DNA of 64,000 nucleotides from assembly GCF_900116445.1 (NCBI RefSeq), contig NZ_FPBH01000005.1, positions 124,001 to 188,000 of the forward strand, read 5' to 3'. The first letter of the stretch is position 1. Each line of letters opens with the position of its first letter. Position numbers and translations under genes: made by a program. Of the stretch, positions 16,735 through 24,400 are shown in pieces. This DNA is from Paraburkholderia aspalathi. GTDB taxonomy: Bacteria; Pseudomonadota; Gammaproteobacteria; Burkholderiales; Burkholderiaceae. The notes beneath the pieces were generated by a model. It was not told where the DNA came from, did no database searches, and saw nothing but the letters and a program-made list of their open reading frames with translations.

Positions 16735-16870
16735 CGGTGGGCAATTTTCCTGCTGCACCTGAAGCACGGTCCTTCTTCCGAACGACGGGGTAGTTTGGCG
16801 CCTCGCGCGGTCCTCCGGCTAAGGCACGTCTCGGACTCCAGCTCGTGGAGCATGGCCAGAAACTTTGACC

Positions 16871-18514
16871 TTACGCCGAAAGAAAACGTGGCATTTGACG
16901 ATTGGCGGCGGATGCCCGTCCATCTAGTACCAGCGAACCGGAACTGGCATCCAGACGAAAGAACGAAATAGCCTGATTAAGTTGCCGCCCCTGGTCTTCG
17001 AGCGACTTGGATGCGGCCGCCGCTTCCTCCACCAGCGCAGCGTTCTGCTGCGTGACCTCGTCCATCTGCGTGATCGACTGGTTGACCTGTTCGATGCCCC
17101 TGCTTTGTTCCGTCGACGCGGCGGCGATTTCGCCCATGATGTCGGTCACCCGCGCGACGGCCTGCGTGACCTCCGACATCGTCTTTCCCGCCTGATTCGC
17201 GAGCAACGATCCATCGTGGATTTTCTGGACGGACGCGTTGATCAGATCCTTGATTTCCTTCGCCGCGCTCGACGACCGCTGCGCAAGGCTGCGCACCTCG
17301 CTTGCAACCACCGCGAACCCGCGGCCCTGCTCCCCTGCCCGCGCCGCTTCCACCGCCGCGTTCAGCGCCAGGATATTGGTCTGGAACGCGATTCCTTCAA
17401 TAATTCCCGTGATCTCCGCGATCTTGGTCGAACTCGTGCTGATCTCGCCCATCGTACCGACGACCTGACTCACTACCTCGTTGCCCTTTAGCGCCACTTC
17501 GGACGCGTTGGCGGAGAGCGAGCTTGCCTGCTGAGCGTTTTCGGCGTTCTGCTTCACTGTCGAAGTCAGCTCTTCCATGCTTGACGCGGTTTCCTGCAGC
17601 GATGCGGCCTGCTGTTCGGTGCGGGACGAAAGATCGACGTTGCCCGAAGCAATCTGGCTGGAGCCGGTCGCGATACTGTCTGCGGCGGTACGCACCTGAC
17701 CAATCAGGCTGACGAGACTTGCCTGCATTTCACCCATTGACGCGAGCACGCTCCCTCCCGGCGCATTCTTCGCGCCTGCGACGGGACTCAGATCGCCAGC
17801 GGCTACGCGCCGTGTGACCTCACCGAGGGCCACAGGCTCAGCGCCGAGTGCACGCAGCAATCCTCGCGTGATAACCATGCCCGCCACGACCGCCAACGCA
17901 ACAGCGGCGAGACAGATCGCCATCAGCAGATTCCGCTGCGTTGCATAATGTTCCTGGGACTGTCGAACGAGTTCCTCTTCACGGCCGCGCGTGTATTGCG
18001 CGTAGTCGTCCGTTGCCTTGACCAGGGCGGCGAGCAGCGGACGACAATCGTCGTCAATTTTCTTCACCGCCTCGTCGCGCTTGCCTCCAACGGCGAGAGC
18101 AACGATTGCTTGGGCGACAGGTGCATACACGGCCTCAATCCGGTTGATTTCGCCCACAAGGCTGCGGGTCTTTTCCGTCGCGTCGGTCGCGGACGAAACC
18201 ATCTGGGTCAGTTTCGCGATGTTCGACTGGACATCCATCTGGGCCTGCGCTTCAGCAGCCTTTTCCATCTCGAAATCGCCTGGCGTGGTCACGAGCGCCA
18301 TGTTGCGTGCGGCAATCGCACGTCGGTCAACTGCGGTTCGAACCTGCTCAGCCATAGTGGCGCGGGCATTGACGCCCGACACGAAATTTGCGAATCGGTC
18401 GTTGGCATCGTTCAGTGACTTCAGCGAAATGCCTGACACGATAAGGACAGTGGCGGCAAGCACGCCAAAGGTCCCCGTGAGTCTTGCCTTAACTGACAGA
18501 TTGCTGAGATTCAT
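16871..18514 (-). CDS. Methyl-accepting chemotaxis protein (Tar/Tsr type, four-helix-bundle sensor)
   Basis: 547 residues. TM1 at about 10-30, a periplasmic 4HB sensor (30-190), TM2 near 193-215, HAMP, then the signalling domain with the highly conserved hairpin [20 protein letters not shown] and [19 protein letters not shown]. This is the standard Burkholderia class-36H-like receptor. The C terminus lacks a CheR/CheB pentapeptide of the NWETF type (it ends MPRFLSA). GGAG precedes the start at 18514. A terminator follows at 16708. The ligand is unknown. Confidence 0.95.
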   Translation of the reverse strand: MNLSNLSVKARLTGTFGVLAATVLIVSGISLKSLNDANDRFANFVSGVNARATMAEQVRTAVDRRAIAARNMALVTTPGDFEMEKAAEAQAQMDVQSNIAKLTQMVSSATDATEKTRSLVGEINRIEAVYAPVAQAIVALAVGGKRDEAVKKIDDDCRPLLAALVKATDDYAQYTRGREEELVRQSQEHYATQRNLLMAICLAAVALAVVAGMVITRGLLRALGAEPVALGEVTRRVAAGDLSPVAGAKNAPGGSVLASMGEMQASLVSLIGQVRTAADSIATGSSQIASGNVDLSSRTEQQAASLQETASSMEELTSTVKQNAENAQQASSLSANASEVALKGNEVVSQVVGTMGEISTSSTKIAEITGIIEGIAFQTNILALNAAVEAARAGEQGRGFAVVASEVRSLAQRSSSAAKEIKDLINASVQKIHDGSLLANQAGKTMSEVTQAVARVTDIMGEIAAASTEQSRGIEQVNQSITQMDEVTQQNAALVEEAAAASKSLEDQGRQLNQAISFFRLDASSGSLVLDGRASAANRQMPRFLSA

Positions 18515-18650
18515 ATTTCAACTCCAGTTGCCAATCGGTGGTGCACAAAAAAAAGAAATTCGAGGCGTCGAGTAGACCAGAAGACGTGCGGGCTCCGAAT
18601 GCACGAGCTTCAGCTGCATGCATCTGACTTTACGGCGTGCTGTCGCATTG
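18515..18650. other. Intergenic stretch upstream of the chemoreceptor
   Basis: Contains an A-run (18547-18554) and the leader of the chemoreceptor mRNA. A CCGAT element near 18526-18535 faintly resembles a sigma-28 -10 box, but no TAAA -35 partner is evident. No gene seen in this part. Confidence 0.4.
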
Positions 18651-18800
18651 CTAGAGGGGCACAAACACTGCGCGACCGGACGCAAAGGTTTGCGCCCAAT
18701 TGAATTTATATATGGCTAGATCAATGCCATTTGTCAGAGGATTGTTGGCACTGAACATGCTGGCCGTGTCGGGCAATGGATAGATCCGCGCACTGTTCAT
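18651..18800 (-). CDS. Small ORF (49 residues) downstream of the ArsB-like gene
   Basis: The ORF starts at ATG 18800 with an almost ideal ribosome site (AAGGAGGAGCG) five to eight bases upstream and ends with TAG at 18651. It sits 22 bp after the stop of the ArsB-like permease on the same strand, so it is probably the last gene of that operon. The product begins MNSARIYPLPDTASMF and has a central NGIDLAIYKFNWAQTF segment. No signal peptide or membrane helix is evident. I do not recognise it. The strong translation signal is the main evidence that it is real. Confidence 0.5.
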   Translation of the reverse strand: MNSARIYPLPDTASMFSANNPLTNGIDLAIYKFNWAQTFASGRAVFVPL

Positions 18801-18822
18801 CACGCTCCTCCTTCAGGTTCTC

Positions 18823-20076
18823 TCAATGTCCGGTCAAAAGCCGTGCGGCCATCGCCAGCACGAGCGCAGGCAGCATCACGACCATGCCGATCCTGCAAAA
18901 CTGCATGAAGCTCACCTCTTCGCCTTCGCGGCGGATCGAAAGCAGCCACAGAATGGTCGCGAGCGAGCCGGTGATCGACAGGTTCGGGCCGAGATCCACG
19001 CCGACCAGCATGGCGTCGATGACCCGCTCGGGGCTATGCGCCTGCAATGCGGTCGCGCTGGCGATCAGCCCTGCCGGAAGGTTGTTGATCGCGTTGCTGC
19101 CCAGCGCGACGATGAGCCCCGATGTCGCGGCCGCAGCCAGTTGACTCTGCTGCGTCGCCTGCGCGAGCAGCCGCGACAGTTGAGCGATAACGCCCGTGTG
19201 CGCGAGCATCTCCACCAGCACGAAGAGTCCCGCCACGAGCGGCAGCACGCTCCATGAGATGCCGCTAATTAGTTCCGCCGGCGACTTGCGTTCCTTGACG
19301 AGCACCACCAGTGTCGTGAGGATGCCGAGCACGGCGGTCGGCAGGCCGAGCTGCAGATCGAGGGCGGAGACGACAAGCAACGCGATCGCCGTCACGCCGA
19401 TGCCCGCCAGCGCCACCTTGCCGTTCGCGCTGAGCGTGTCCACCGGCAGACCGGAGGCGCACTCCCCTTGCAGATCCTGACGTTGCGTCCAGCGCAGCAT
19501 GAAGAACGTCACGACGATCGACAGCACCGACGGCACGGCGAAGCGCGCCAACCACAAGTCCAGTGCCGGCGTGTGATTCGCGTAAAGCACGAGATTGGCG
19601 GGATTCGAGATTGGCAGGACGAAACTCGCCGCATTGGCGATGAACGCGCACACGAACAACAAAGGCAACGGCTTCGTATTCGCCTTCTTCGCGGCGGCAA
19701 ACACGGCGGGTGTCAGCACGACGGCAGCGGCATCGTTCGACAGAAACGTCGTCACCACGACGCCGACCAGGTACACCAGCAGAAAGAGCCTGCGCGGCGA
19801 GCCCTTCGCGTGGTTCACGGCAAGCACTGCGATCCAGTCGAACAGTCCTTCACGGCGACCTAGCTCCGACAGCAACATCATGCCGATGAGGAACAGATAG
19901 ACGTCGGTGCCTTCTGCGACCGCCTGCAGCGCGAGGCTGACAGGAAGCAGCCCGAGCGCGACGAGCAGCACCGCGCCTGTCACTGCCCAGATCGCTTCCG
20001 GCCATCGGAAGGGACGCAAGATAACGCCAGCGGTAGCGGCAAACGCGATACCCCAGGAGAGGAAAGTCGGATTCAT
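18823..20076 (-). CDS. ArsB/NhaD-type ion permease
   Basis: 417 residues with about ten to twelve hydrophobic helices of the ion-transporter superfamily (arsenite permease ArsB, NhaD, CitMHS relatives). The segments FLSNDAAAVVLTPAVFAAAKK and SFVLPISNPANLVLY are the paired family signatures, and LGSNAINNLPAGLI is the C-terminal repeat copy. The start at 20076 overlaps the MFS stop by four bases (ATGA), so a much longer in-frame extension upstream is not real. No arsR, arsC or arsH is adjacent, so arsenite as substrate is unproven; sodium/proton or another oxyanion is possible. Confidence 0.88.
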   Translation of the reverse strand: MNPTFLSWGIAFAATAGVILRPFRWPEAIWAVTGAVLLVALGLLPVSLALQAVAEGTDVYLFLIGMMLLSELGRREGLFDWIAVLAVNHAKGSPRRLFLLVYLVGVVVTTFLSNDAAAVVLTPAVFAAAKKANTKPLPLLFVCAFIANAASFVLPISNPANLVLYANHTPALDLWLARFAVPSVLSIVVTFFMLRWTQRQDLQGECASGLPVDTLSANGKVALAGIGVTAIALLVVSALDLQLGLPTAVLGILTTLVVLVKERKSPAELISGISWSVLPLVAGLFVLVEMLAHTGVIAQLSRLLAQATQQSQLAAAATSGLIVALGSNAINNLPAGLIASATALQAHSPERVIDAMLVGVDLGPNLSITGSLATILWLLSIRREGEEVSFMQFCRIGMVVMLPALVLAMAARLLTGH

Positions 20077-21308
20077 GTAACGAGCGGATTCTGGTTGGCG
20101 AGATCGTTGTGAATGCCACAGGCCTTTTTCAGGAAGGTGCCGAACAGCAGCCACAGCGCAAGCGAGCTCACCGACACGGCGCCCAGCACGAGAAAGGCCG
20201 CCGCATAGCCGAAGTGTTGCGCGAGGACACCGCCGAGTGCAGGACTCAGCGCTGCGCCTACACCCTGCACGGTCATCACCACGCCCTGTCCGACGTTGAC
20301 ACGCCCGGTGCCCTGCAGGAGCCGCACGATGAGCGCTGGAACGGCCACGCTTTGCAGCCCCGCGCCGATGCCATCGAGCGCCTGCACGGGCCATACCCCC
20401 CAGGCCGAGATGAACAGCGCCGCGACTAGCCCGCGCAGCGGCAGCGCAAGAAAGGTGATGAGGATCACACCCCAGTATCCAACGCGCTGGATCAACCGGT
20501 TCGCGAAGCACGCTGCGAAGACCATCACCAGTTGCGCGACAACGATCGTCTGCGCGGTGAACGCGCTCGGGTCGCCCTTATGCGCGGCGACAACTGCGAG
20601 GCCGTAGAGCGGCAGCATCGCGGCATTACCGAGGTGAAACATCGCGAGCGCGGCGGACAACAGCAACAGCGGGCGGCACGTCAGCAGCACACGAATGCCG
20701 CTCGCCTGTTCGTGCTCATGCGTGGAAGGGGCGGCGGCTAGGCCCCGTGCGCGGTCGTGATCGATTGAATCAGCTCGGATCAGCAACGTCGAGACAACCG
20801 ACAGCGCGCCGAAGACACCTGCGAGCGCGAACACCGCGCCGAAACCATAGCGCGAGCCAAGCCAGCCCGACAGCGCCGCGCCAACCACGTTGCCAGCGTG
20901 ATTGGCCACCTGGTTGCGGCTAAACTGCCGGTCGAAGCCGCGCTCGTGGACAATGCCGAGCGTCACGCCGGCCACGGCCGGCCCGAGCGCGGCGCCTGTC
21001 ACCGCCGTGAGGATCTGCGACGCCGCGACCATCCAGTACGTATGTGCGACCCATAGCACGAGCGAGGCGAGCGTCGTCATCACACCTGCCGCGACAATCA
21101 AGCCGCGCTTGTGACGAGTTGCATCGACGAGCGCGCCGGACGGCGAAGTCGCGAGCATGCCCGCTATGCCACCGAGCGTCATCACCGTGCCGATCGCGTC
21201 GGGGTGCCAGCCCTGTGCCTGCAGAAAGACGCCGAGAAACGGCCCGATGCCCGCCTGGACATCGGCCATGAAAAAGTTGAGCCCTTCGAGCGCGTATTGG
21301 GGATTCAT
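20073..21308 (-). CDS. MFS transporter
   Basis: 411 residues with twelve predicted membrane segments. The N terminus NPQYALEGLNFFMADVQAG and GPFLGVFLQAQGW followed by the loop 2-3 motif SGALVDATRHKR identify a major-facilitator drug/metabolite exporter. The gene has no ribosome site of its own; its ATG overlaps the stop of a 30-codon metallophosphoesterase remnant (ATGA), so it relies on translational coupling. It overlaps the ArsB-like permease by four bases downstream. Substrate unknown. Confidence 0.9.
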   Translation of the reverse strand: MNPQYALEGLNFFMADVQAGIGPFLGVFLQAQGWHPDAIGTVMTLGGIAGMLATSPSGALVDATRHKRGLIVAAGVMTTLASLVLWVAHTYWMVAASQILTAVTGAALGPAVAGVTLGIVHERGFDRQFSRNQVANHAGNVVGAALSGWLGSRYGFGAVFALAGVFGALSVVSTLLIRADSIDHDRARGLAAAPSTHEHEQASGIRVLLTCRPLLLLSAALAMFHLGNAAMLPLYGLAVVAAHKGDPSAFTAQTIVVAQLVMVFAACFANRLIQRVGYWGVILITFLALPLRGLVAALFISAWGVWPVQALDGIGAGLQSVAVPALIVRLLQGTGRVNVGQGVVMTVQGVGAALSPALGGVLAQHFGYAAAFLVLGAVSVSSLALWLLFGTFLKKACGIHNDLANQNPLVT

Positions 21309-21397
21309 CGGTCGAAAACCGTTTGCAGGCGATCGATGCTCCGATAGCCGTCGTCGGACGAAGCGTGCAGATCCCCGAAGTGCACCCAGCTCAACAT
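21305..21397 (-). pseudogene. Truncated metallophosphoesterase (30 codons)
   Basis: A strong ribosome site (AGGGAGAAA) precedes the ATG at 21397. The peptide starts MLSWVHFGDLHAS, the D-x-H metal motif with which calcineurin-like phosphoesterases begin, then stops after 30 residues exactly at the MFS start. The rest of a roughly 270-residue enzyme is missing. It is either a deletion remnant kept because it drives coupled translation of the MFS gene, or a true small leader ORF. I favour the remnant. Confidence 0.6.
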
Positions 21398-21428
21398 GTC
21401 GCTTTCTCCCTGTACGGCCGGACCTGCT

Positions 21429-21989
21429 TCAGGCGGCGGTTTCTGCGTCGATGAGTTCGGCGATCTCGTCCACTTCAACGGTTCGCCCGTGCCGGTTCCT
21501 GATGCCATGTCCCCAGGCATGGACATGCGCCCCAGGCGCCAGGTACGACGCCAGTTCGGCGGCGGCATGCGGCGGCATGCGCAACGACGTGCCATCGTCC
21601 AGCAGCGCTCCGCGCAACTCGCCCTTCGGACCGAACAGTGACAGCAGCACTTCGCCGCTCGCCTCCATGGGGCTGCGCTCAGCGTCAGGATGATGATGTT
21701 TCTCGCCGTCGCGATGCGGGCCTTCGTCGAGAATGACCTTGCCTGTCTTCAACGTGAGCGAGACGGCTGCGATCATGTCTGCGCCGCGCGGCTTGACGCC
21801 GCGTACGCGCACCGTGTCGCCTACCGCCACGAGCCGCGCGATCTGCCGCGACAGATGGGGCGGAAAATGGACTTGTTGCAACTGACGCGAGCCGAGCACG
21901 AAGCCATCCAGTTCGCCGTGCGGATTCAAAAGAAAACGCGTTACCGTGCCGCGCGTTTCGGGAAGACTGTCGGGATCGATCCAATGCAT
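21429..21989 (-). CDS. Cytoplasmic protein with two copies of an OB-like repeat
   Basis: 186 residues, no signal peptide. Two copies of a repeat are visible, each reading roughly G-x-V-x-x-F/L ... G-E-L-x-G-x-x-L ... V-H-F-P-P-H or L-R-M-P-P-H ... L-x-x-G-x-x-V-x-x-x-G (about residues 14-65 and 110-170). A His/Asp/Glu linker (EKHHHPDAE) lies between. The pattern of short strands with a buried Gly and hydrophobic alternation suggests an OB-like barrel (inference). The lipoprotein at 22055 has the same two repeats, so the pair are paralogues. The ribosome site AAAGGA is good. Function unknown. Confidence 0.75.
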   Translation of the reverse strand: MHWIDPDSLPETRGTVTRFLLNPHGELDGFVLGSRQLQQVHFPPHLSRQIARLVAVGDTVRVRGVKPRGADMIAAVSLTLKTGKVILDEGPHRDGEKHHHPDAERSPMEASGEVLLSLFGPKGELRGALLDDGTSLRMPPHAAAELASYLAPGAHVHAWGHGIRNRHGRTVEVDEIAELIDAETAA

Positions 21990-22054
21990 GGTCGTGGTCC
22001 TTTTTTTCGATGATGGTTGAACGGGTGAATGTCAGGTGCGGTTACCGGGCGCGC

Positions 22055-22861
22055 TCAAGGGGCCGGTGGCGCGCGATCGTAGAGCCGGGTCAGATTGCCG
22101 GGCGATCCAAATGCCGTCGCCTGCAGTGCAGTGCCGTACTGGGTGCGCGTGCCGTAGCCTTGCGCCGAGACCTTCGCGCCGGTTTGCACGAGCGTCGGAA
22201 ACTGCTGGGCGATCGGCGGCGTCAGCCGGATCACGGTGCCGTCGGCCAGGATCACGCCGTCCGGCTCGCCGCGTGGCGCGGTCGTGACGTGCGCCACCTG
22301 GCCCTGCACGCTGAGACGCGACAGCGCGACGCCGCGTAGCTCACGCGGCAGCCGCTGGGTGCCCGGCAGTGGCGGCTGATCTTCCAGTTGCTGGCCGCTG
22401 CGCGTGTCGGTGATGCGCTGCGCCGCGAGCGCGCCGCCGGCATCGCGCCTCCCGCTCACCTGCACGTTGTCACCCGGACGAACCATCGACGTAAGCTGCG
22501 GACCCATGTGCGGCGGGACATGCACGAGCACGCCGTCGCTCGTCAACAAGCCGTCGACGTCGCCATCCGGATTGGTGAGAAAACGCGCGACGGTGCCCTG
22601 CGCGGTCGTGAGATCTCCGACATCGGTGAGCGGCGCCGGGCCGCCGACTGGCTGCGGGAGCAGCGCCATGGCAGCGACGCTGGATGGAGGCACGGGTGGC
22701 GTCGCGCCGGTCGCGACCGGTGGCGGCGGAGGCGCGGTTGGCGGCTCAGGTTGAGTCTGGGCGGCACATCCGGTGCTCGCCGCCATGAGCGCCGCGAGGC
22801 TCATCGCGCTCAAGACGCGCGTAGCGATGCTGCTAAGCGGGTAATTCGGAATCGCTTGCAT
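22055..22861 (-). CDS. Putative lipoprotein with two OB-like repeats, sigma-54 driven
   Basis: 268 residues from the ATG at 22861, which has GAAGGAG upstream; a longer start 12 codons earlier lacks one and would lie across the promoter. An N-terminal hydrophobic helix ends in ASTGC, a plausible lipobox, then a Pro-rich linker. Two repeats follow (about 95-145 and 195-255), with FLTNPDGDVDGLL, VHVPPHMG and VRPGDNVQVSG, matching the paralogue at 21429. A consensus -24/-12 promoter lies 32 bp upstream and a large palindrome about 60 bp further, next to a sigma-54 activator gene. It is likely an envelope protein produced on the neighbouring kinase's signal. Confidence 0.78.
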   Translation of the reverse strand: MQAIPNYPLSSIATRVLSAMSLAALMAASTGCAAQTQPEPPTAPPPPPVATGATPPVPPSSVAAMALLPQPVGGPAPLTDVGDLTTAQGTVARFLTNPDGDVDGLLTSDGVLVHVPPHMGPQLTSMVRPGDNVQVSGRRDAGGALAAQRITDTRSGQQLEDQPPLPGTQRLPRELRGVALSRLSVQGQVAHVTTAPRGEPDGVILADGTVIRLTPPIAQQFPTLVQTGAKVSAQGYGTRTQYGTALQATAFGSPGNLTRLYDRAPPAP

Positions 22862-22892
22862 GGTCCACTCCTTCGTAAGACGAGGAGCTTTC

Positions 22893-22908
22893 TGCAAGGC
22901 CTATGCCA
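22893..22908 (-). promoter_or_regulatory. Sigma-54 (-24/-12) promoter of the lipoprotein gene
   Basis: The minus strand reads TGGCAT-AGGCC-TTGCA, with GG and GC exactly ten bases apart, an excellent match to TGGCAY-N5-TTGCW. Transcription would start near 22882, about 20 bp before the ATG at 22861, leaving room for the GAAGGAG ribosome site. Confidence 0.8.
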
Positions 22909-22960
22909 TCGGCCAGAAATCCCATGCGGCCGGGCAGCAACGCAACGAAGCAGGGCCGCA

Positions 22961-23001
22961 GTGTCCATTAACCTGACAGGTGCTGTCCGGTTAATGGACA
23001 C
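22961..23001. promoter_or_regulatory. 41-bp near-perfect palindrome, candidate enhancer for the sigma-54 activator
   Basis: Perfect 13-bp arms GTGTCCATTAACC and GGTTAATGGACAC flank a T/C mismatch and an inner GACAG-GTG-CTGTC. It lies between the response-regulator gene and the sigma-54 promoter, about 55-95 bp upstream of the promoter, the usual place for an activator enhancer. There is no U-run after it, so it is not a convincing terminator. Confidence 0.6.
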
Positions 23002-23020
23002 CTTGGACACCTTCGAACGG

Positions 23021-24400
23021 TCAGGAGTCGGACAGGCCGAGATTCGCCAGACGCGTATAGAGCGACTGGCGGCTGATGCCGAGCCTGCGCGCCGCTTCAG
23101 CGCGATTGCCATCGGCGAGCGCAAGCGCCCGGACGATCAGGGCGCGTTCGAGTTGTGCGAGGGCGTCGTTCAGCGGAAGGTCGATGAGGCCTGCGGGAAT
23201 CGCATAGGCGTCGTTCGCGGCCGGATCGAACAGGAAGGTGAAATCTTCGCGGGTCAGCAGCGCGGCAGGCGCAAGCGCGCTCGCGCGTTCGATGGCGTTG
23301 GCGAGTTCCCGCACGTTGCCGGGCCAGCTGAAGCCGACGAGCAGGCGCTGGGCGTCCGCGGAGAGGTGCTTGCGCGCCGCTTCGGAGGGACCAGCGACGG
23401 CCGCGAGGAAATGCTCCGCCAGCGGCAGAATGTCGGCTACGCGCTCGCGCAGAGGCGGTATGTGCAGCGGAATCACGCTGAGCCGATACGATAGATCCTG
23501 CCGGAACGTGCCCGCTGCGATCATCGCCGGCAGGTCGCGATGCGTCGCGGCCACCACGCGTACATCGACAGCAAGCGGCCTGTTGGTTCCGAGCGGCGTG
23601 ATCTGCCGCTCTTGCAGCACGCGCAGCAGCTTCGCCTGCATCGCGAGCGGCATGTCGCCGATCTCGTCGAGAAAGAGTGTGCCGCCATGCGCTTCTTCGA
23701 AGCGACCGCGCCGGTCTGCATGTGCACCGGTGAATGCACCCCTGGCGTGGCCGAAGAGTTCGCTCTCGAGCAGGTCTTCCGGGATCGCCGCACAGTTCAC
23801 GGCGACGAACGGTCCGCCCACACGCGCCGACGCACGATGCAGCACGCTCGCCGCCACTTCCTTGCCGGTGCCCGTCTCACCGGTAATCAACACCGTCGAG
23901 TTGGTGCCGGCCGCGCGGCCGAGGCGCTTCTGTACGTCGCGCATGGCTTCGCTGATGCCGAGCAACTGCGGTTCGCGCGAGGGTGTTTCGTCCGCGAATC
24001 TGTGGATCGCCTGTGGCGCGGGCGTATTCGTGCGGGTTGCGAGAATGCGCGCGAGGAGCGTGGCGATCTCGTCTCGGCCAACCGGTTTGGTCAGATGCTC
24101 GAAGGCGCCGAGCCGCATCGCGCCGATCGTGTTGTCGCTGGTCGCGTACGCGGTCAGCATCACGACCGGCACGTCCTGCAGACCAGCCGTCCCGCGCAGC
24201 GTTTCGAGCACGGAAAGGCCGTCCGCGCCCGGCAGCCGGAAGTCGAGAAAGATGCAGTCGGGCGACGCCTCCTCGCGCAGACGTTCGATCGCTTCTTCGC
24301 CCGAACGTGCCTCGAGCGGCGTGTATCCAAGGTCCTGGATGGTTTCCGCAAGGCCGTCACGGAAGGCGTCGTCGTCGTCGATGATCAGGATGGTCGCCAT
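23021..24400 (-). CDS. NtrC-family sigma-54-dependent response regulator
   Basis: 459 residues. Receiver domain (1-120) with the phospho-acceptor Asp53 in FLDFRLPG and the TAYATSDN and KPV signatures. AAA+ domain with Walker A GETGTGKE, an intact GAFTGA loop for sigma-54 contact and Walker B TLFLDEIGDM. Fis-type HTH at the C terminus (AEAARRLGISRQSLYTRLANL). Its start lies 16 bp inside the end of the kinase gene, so the pair are coupled. The palindrome at 22961 and -24/-12 promoter at 22893 just downstream are its most likely targets. Confidence 0.95.
   Translation of the reverse strand: MATILIIDDDDAFRDGLAETIQDLGYTPLEARSGEEAIERLREEASPDCIFLDFRLPGADGLSVLETLRGTAGLQDVPVVMLTAYATSDNTIGAMRLGAFEHLTKPVGRDEIATLLARILATRTNTPAPQAIHRFADETPSREPQLLGISEAMRDVQKRLGRAAGTNSTVLITGETGTGKEVAASVLHRASARVGGPFVAVNCAAIPEDLLESELFGHARGAFTGAHADRRGRFEEAHGGTLFLDEIGDMPLAMQAKLLRVLQERQITPLGTNRPLAVDVRVVAATHRDLPAMIAAGTFRQDLSYRLSVIPLHIPPLRERVADILPLAEHFLAAVAGPSEAARKHLSADAQRLLVGFSWPGNVRELANAIERASALAPAALLTREDFTFLFDPAANDAYAIPAGLIDLPLNDALAQLERALIVRALALADGNRAEAARRLGISRQSLYTRLANLGLSDS

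Noticed and set aside
18747..18762. Plus-strand TGGCAC-N5-ATGCT resembling a sigma-54 promoter
   Set aside because: The -12 element has a mismatch, there is no plus-strand gene downstream, and it lies inside the minus-strand small ORF.
18823..20511. N-terminal extension of the ArsB-like protein to 20511
   Set aside because: The extra 145 residues are antisense-type Arg/Ala-rich sequence within the MFS gene; the ATG at 20076 overlaps the MFS stop and begins the first membrane helix.
22961..23001. Large palindrome as a Rho-independent terminator of the response-regulator gene
   Set aside because: No U-run follows on the minus strand, and the placement before a -24/-12 promoter fits an enhancer better. 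A dual role cannot be excluded.
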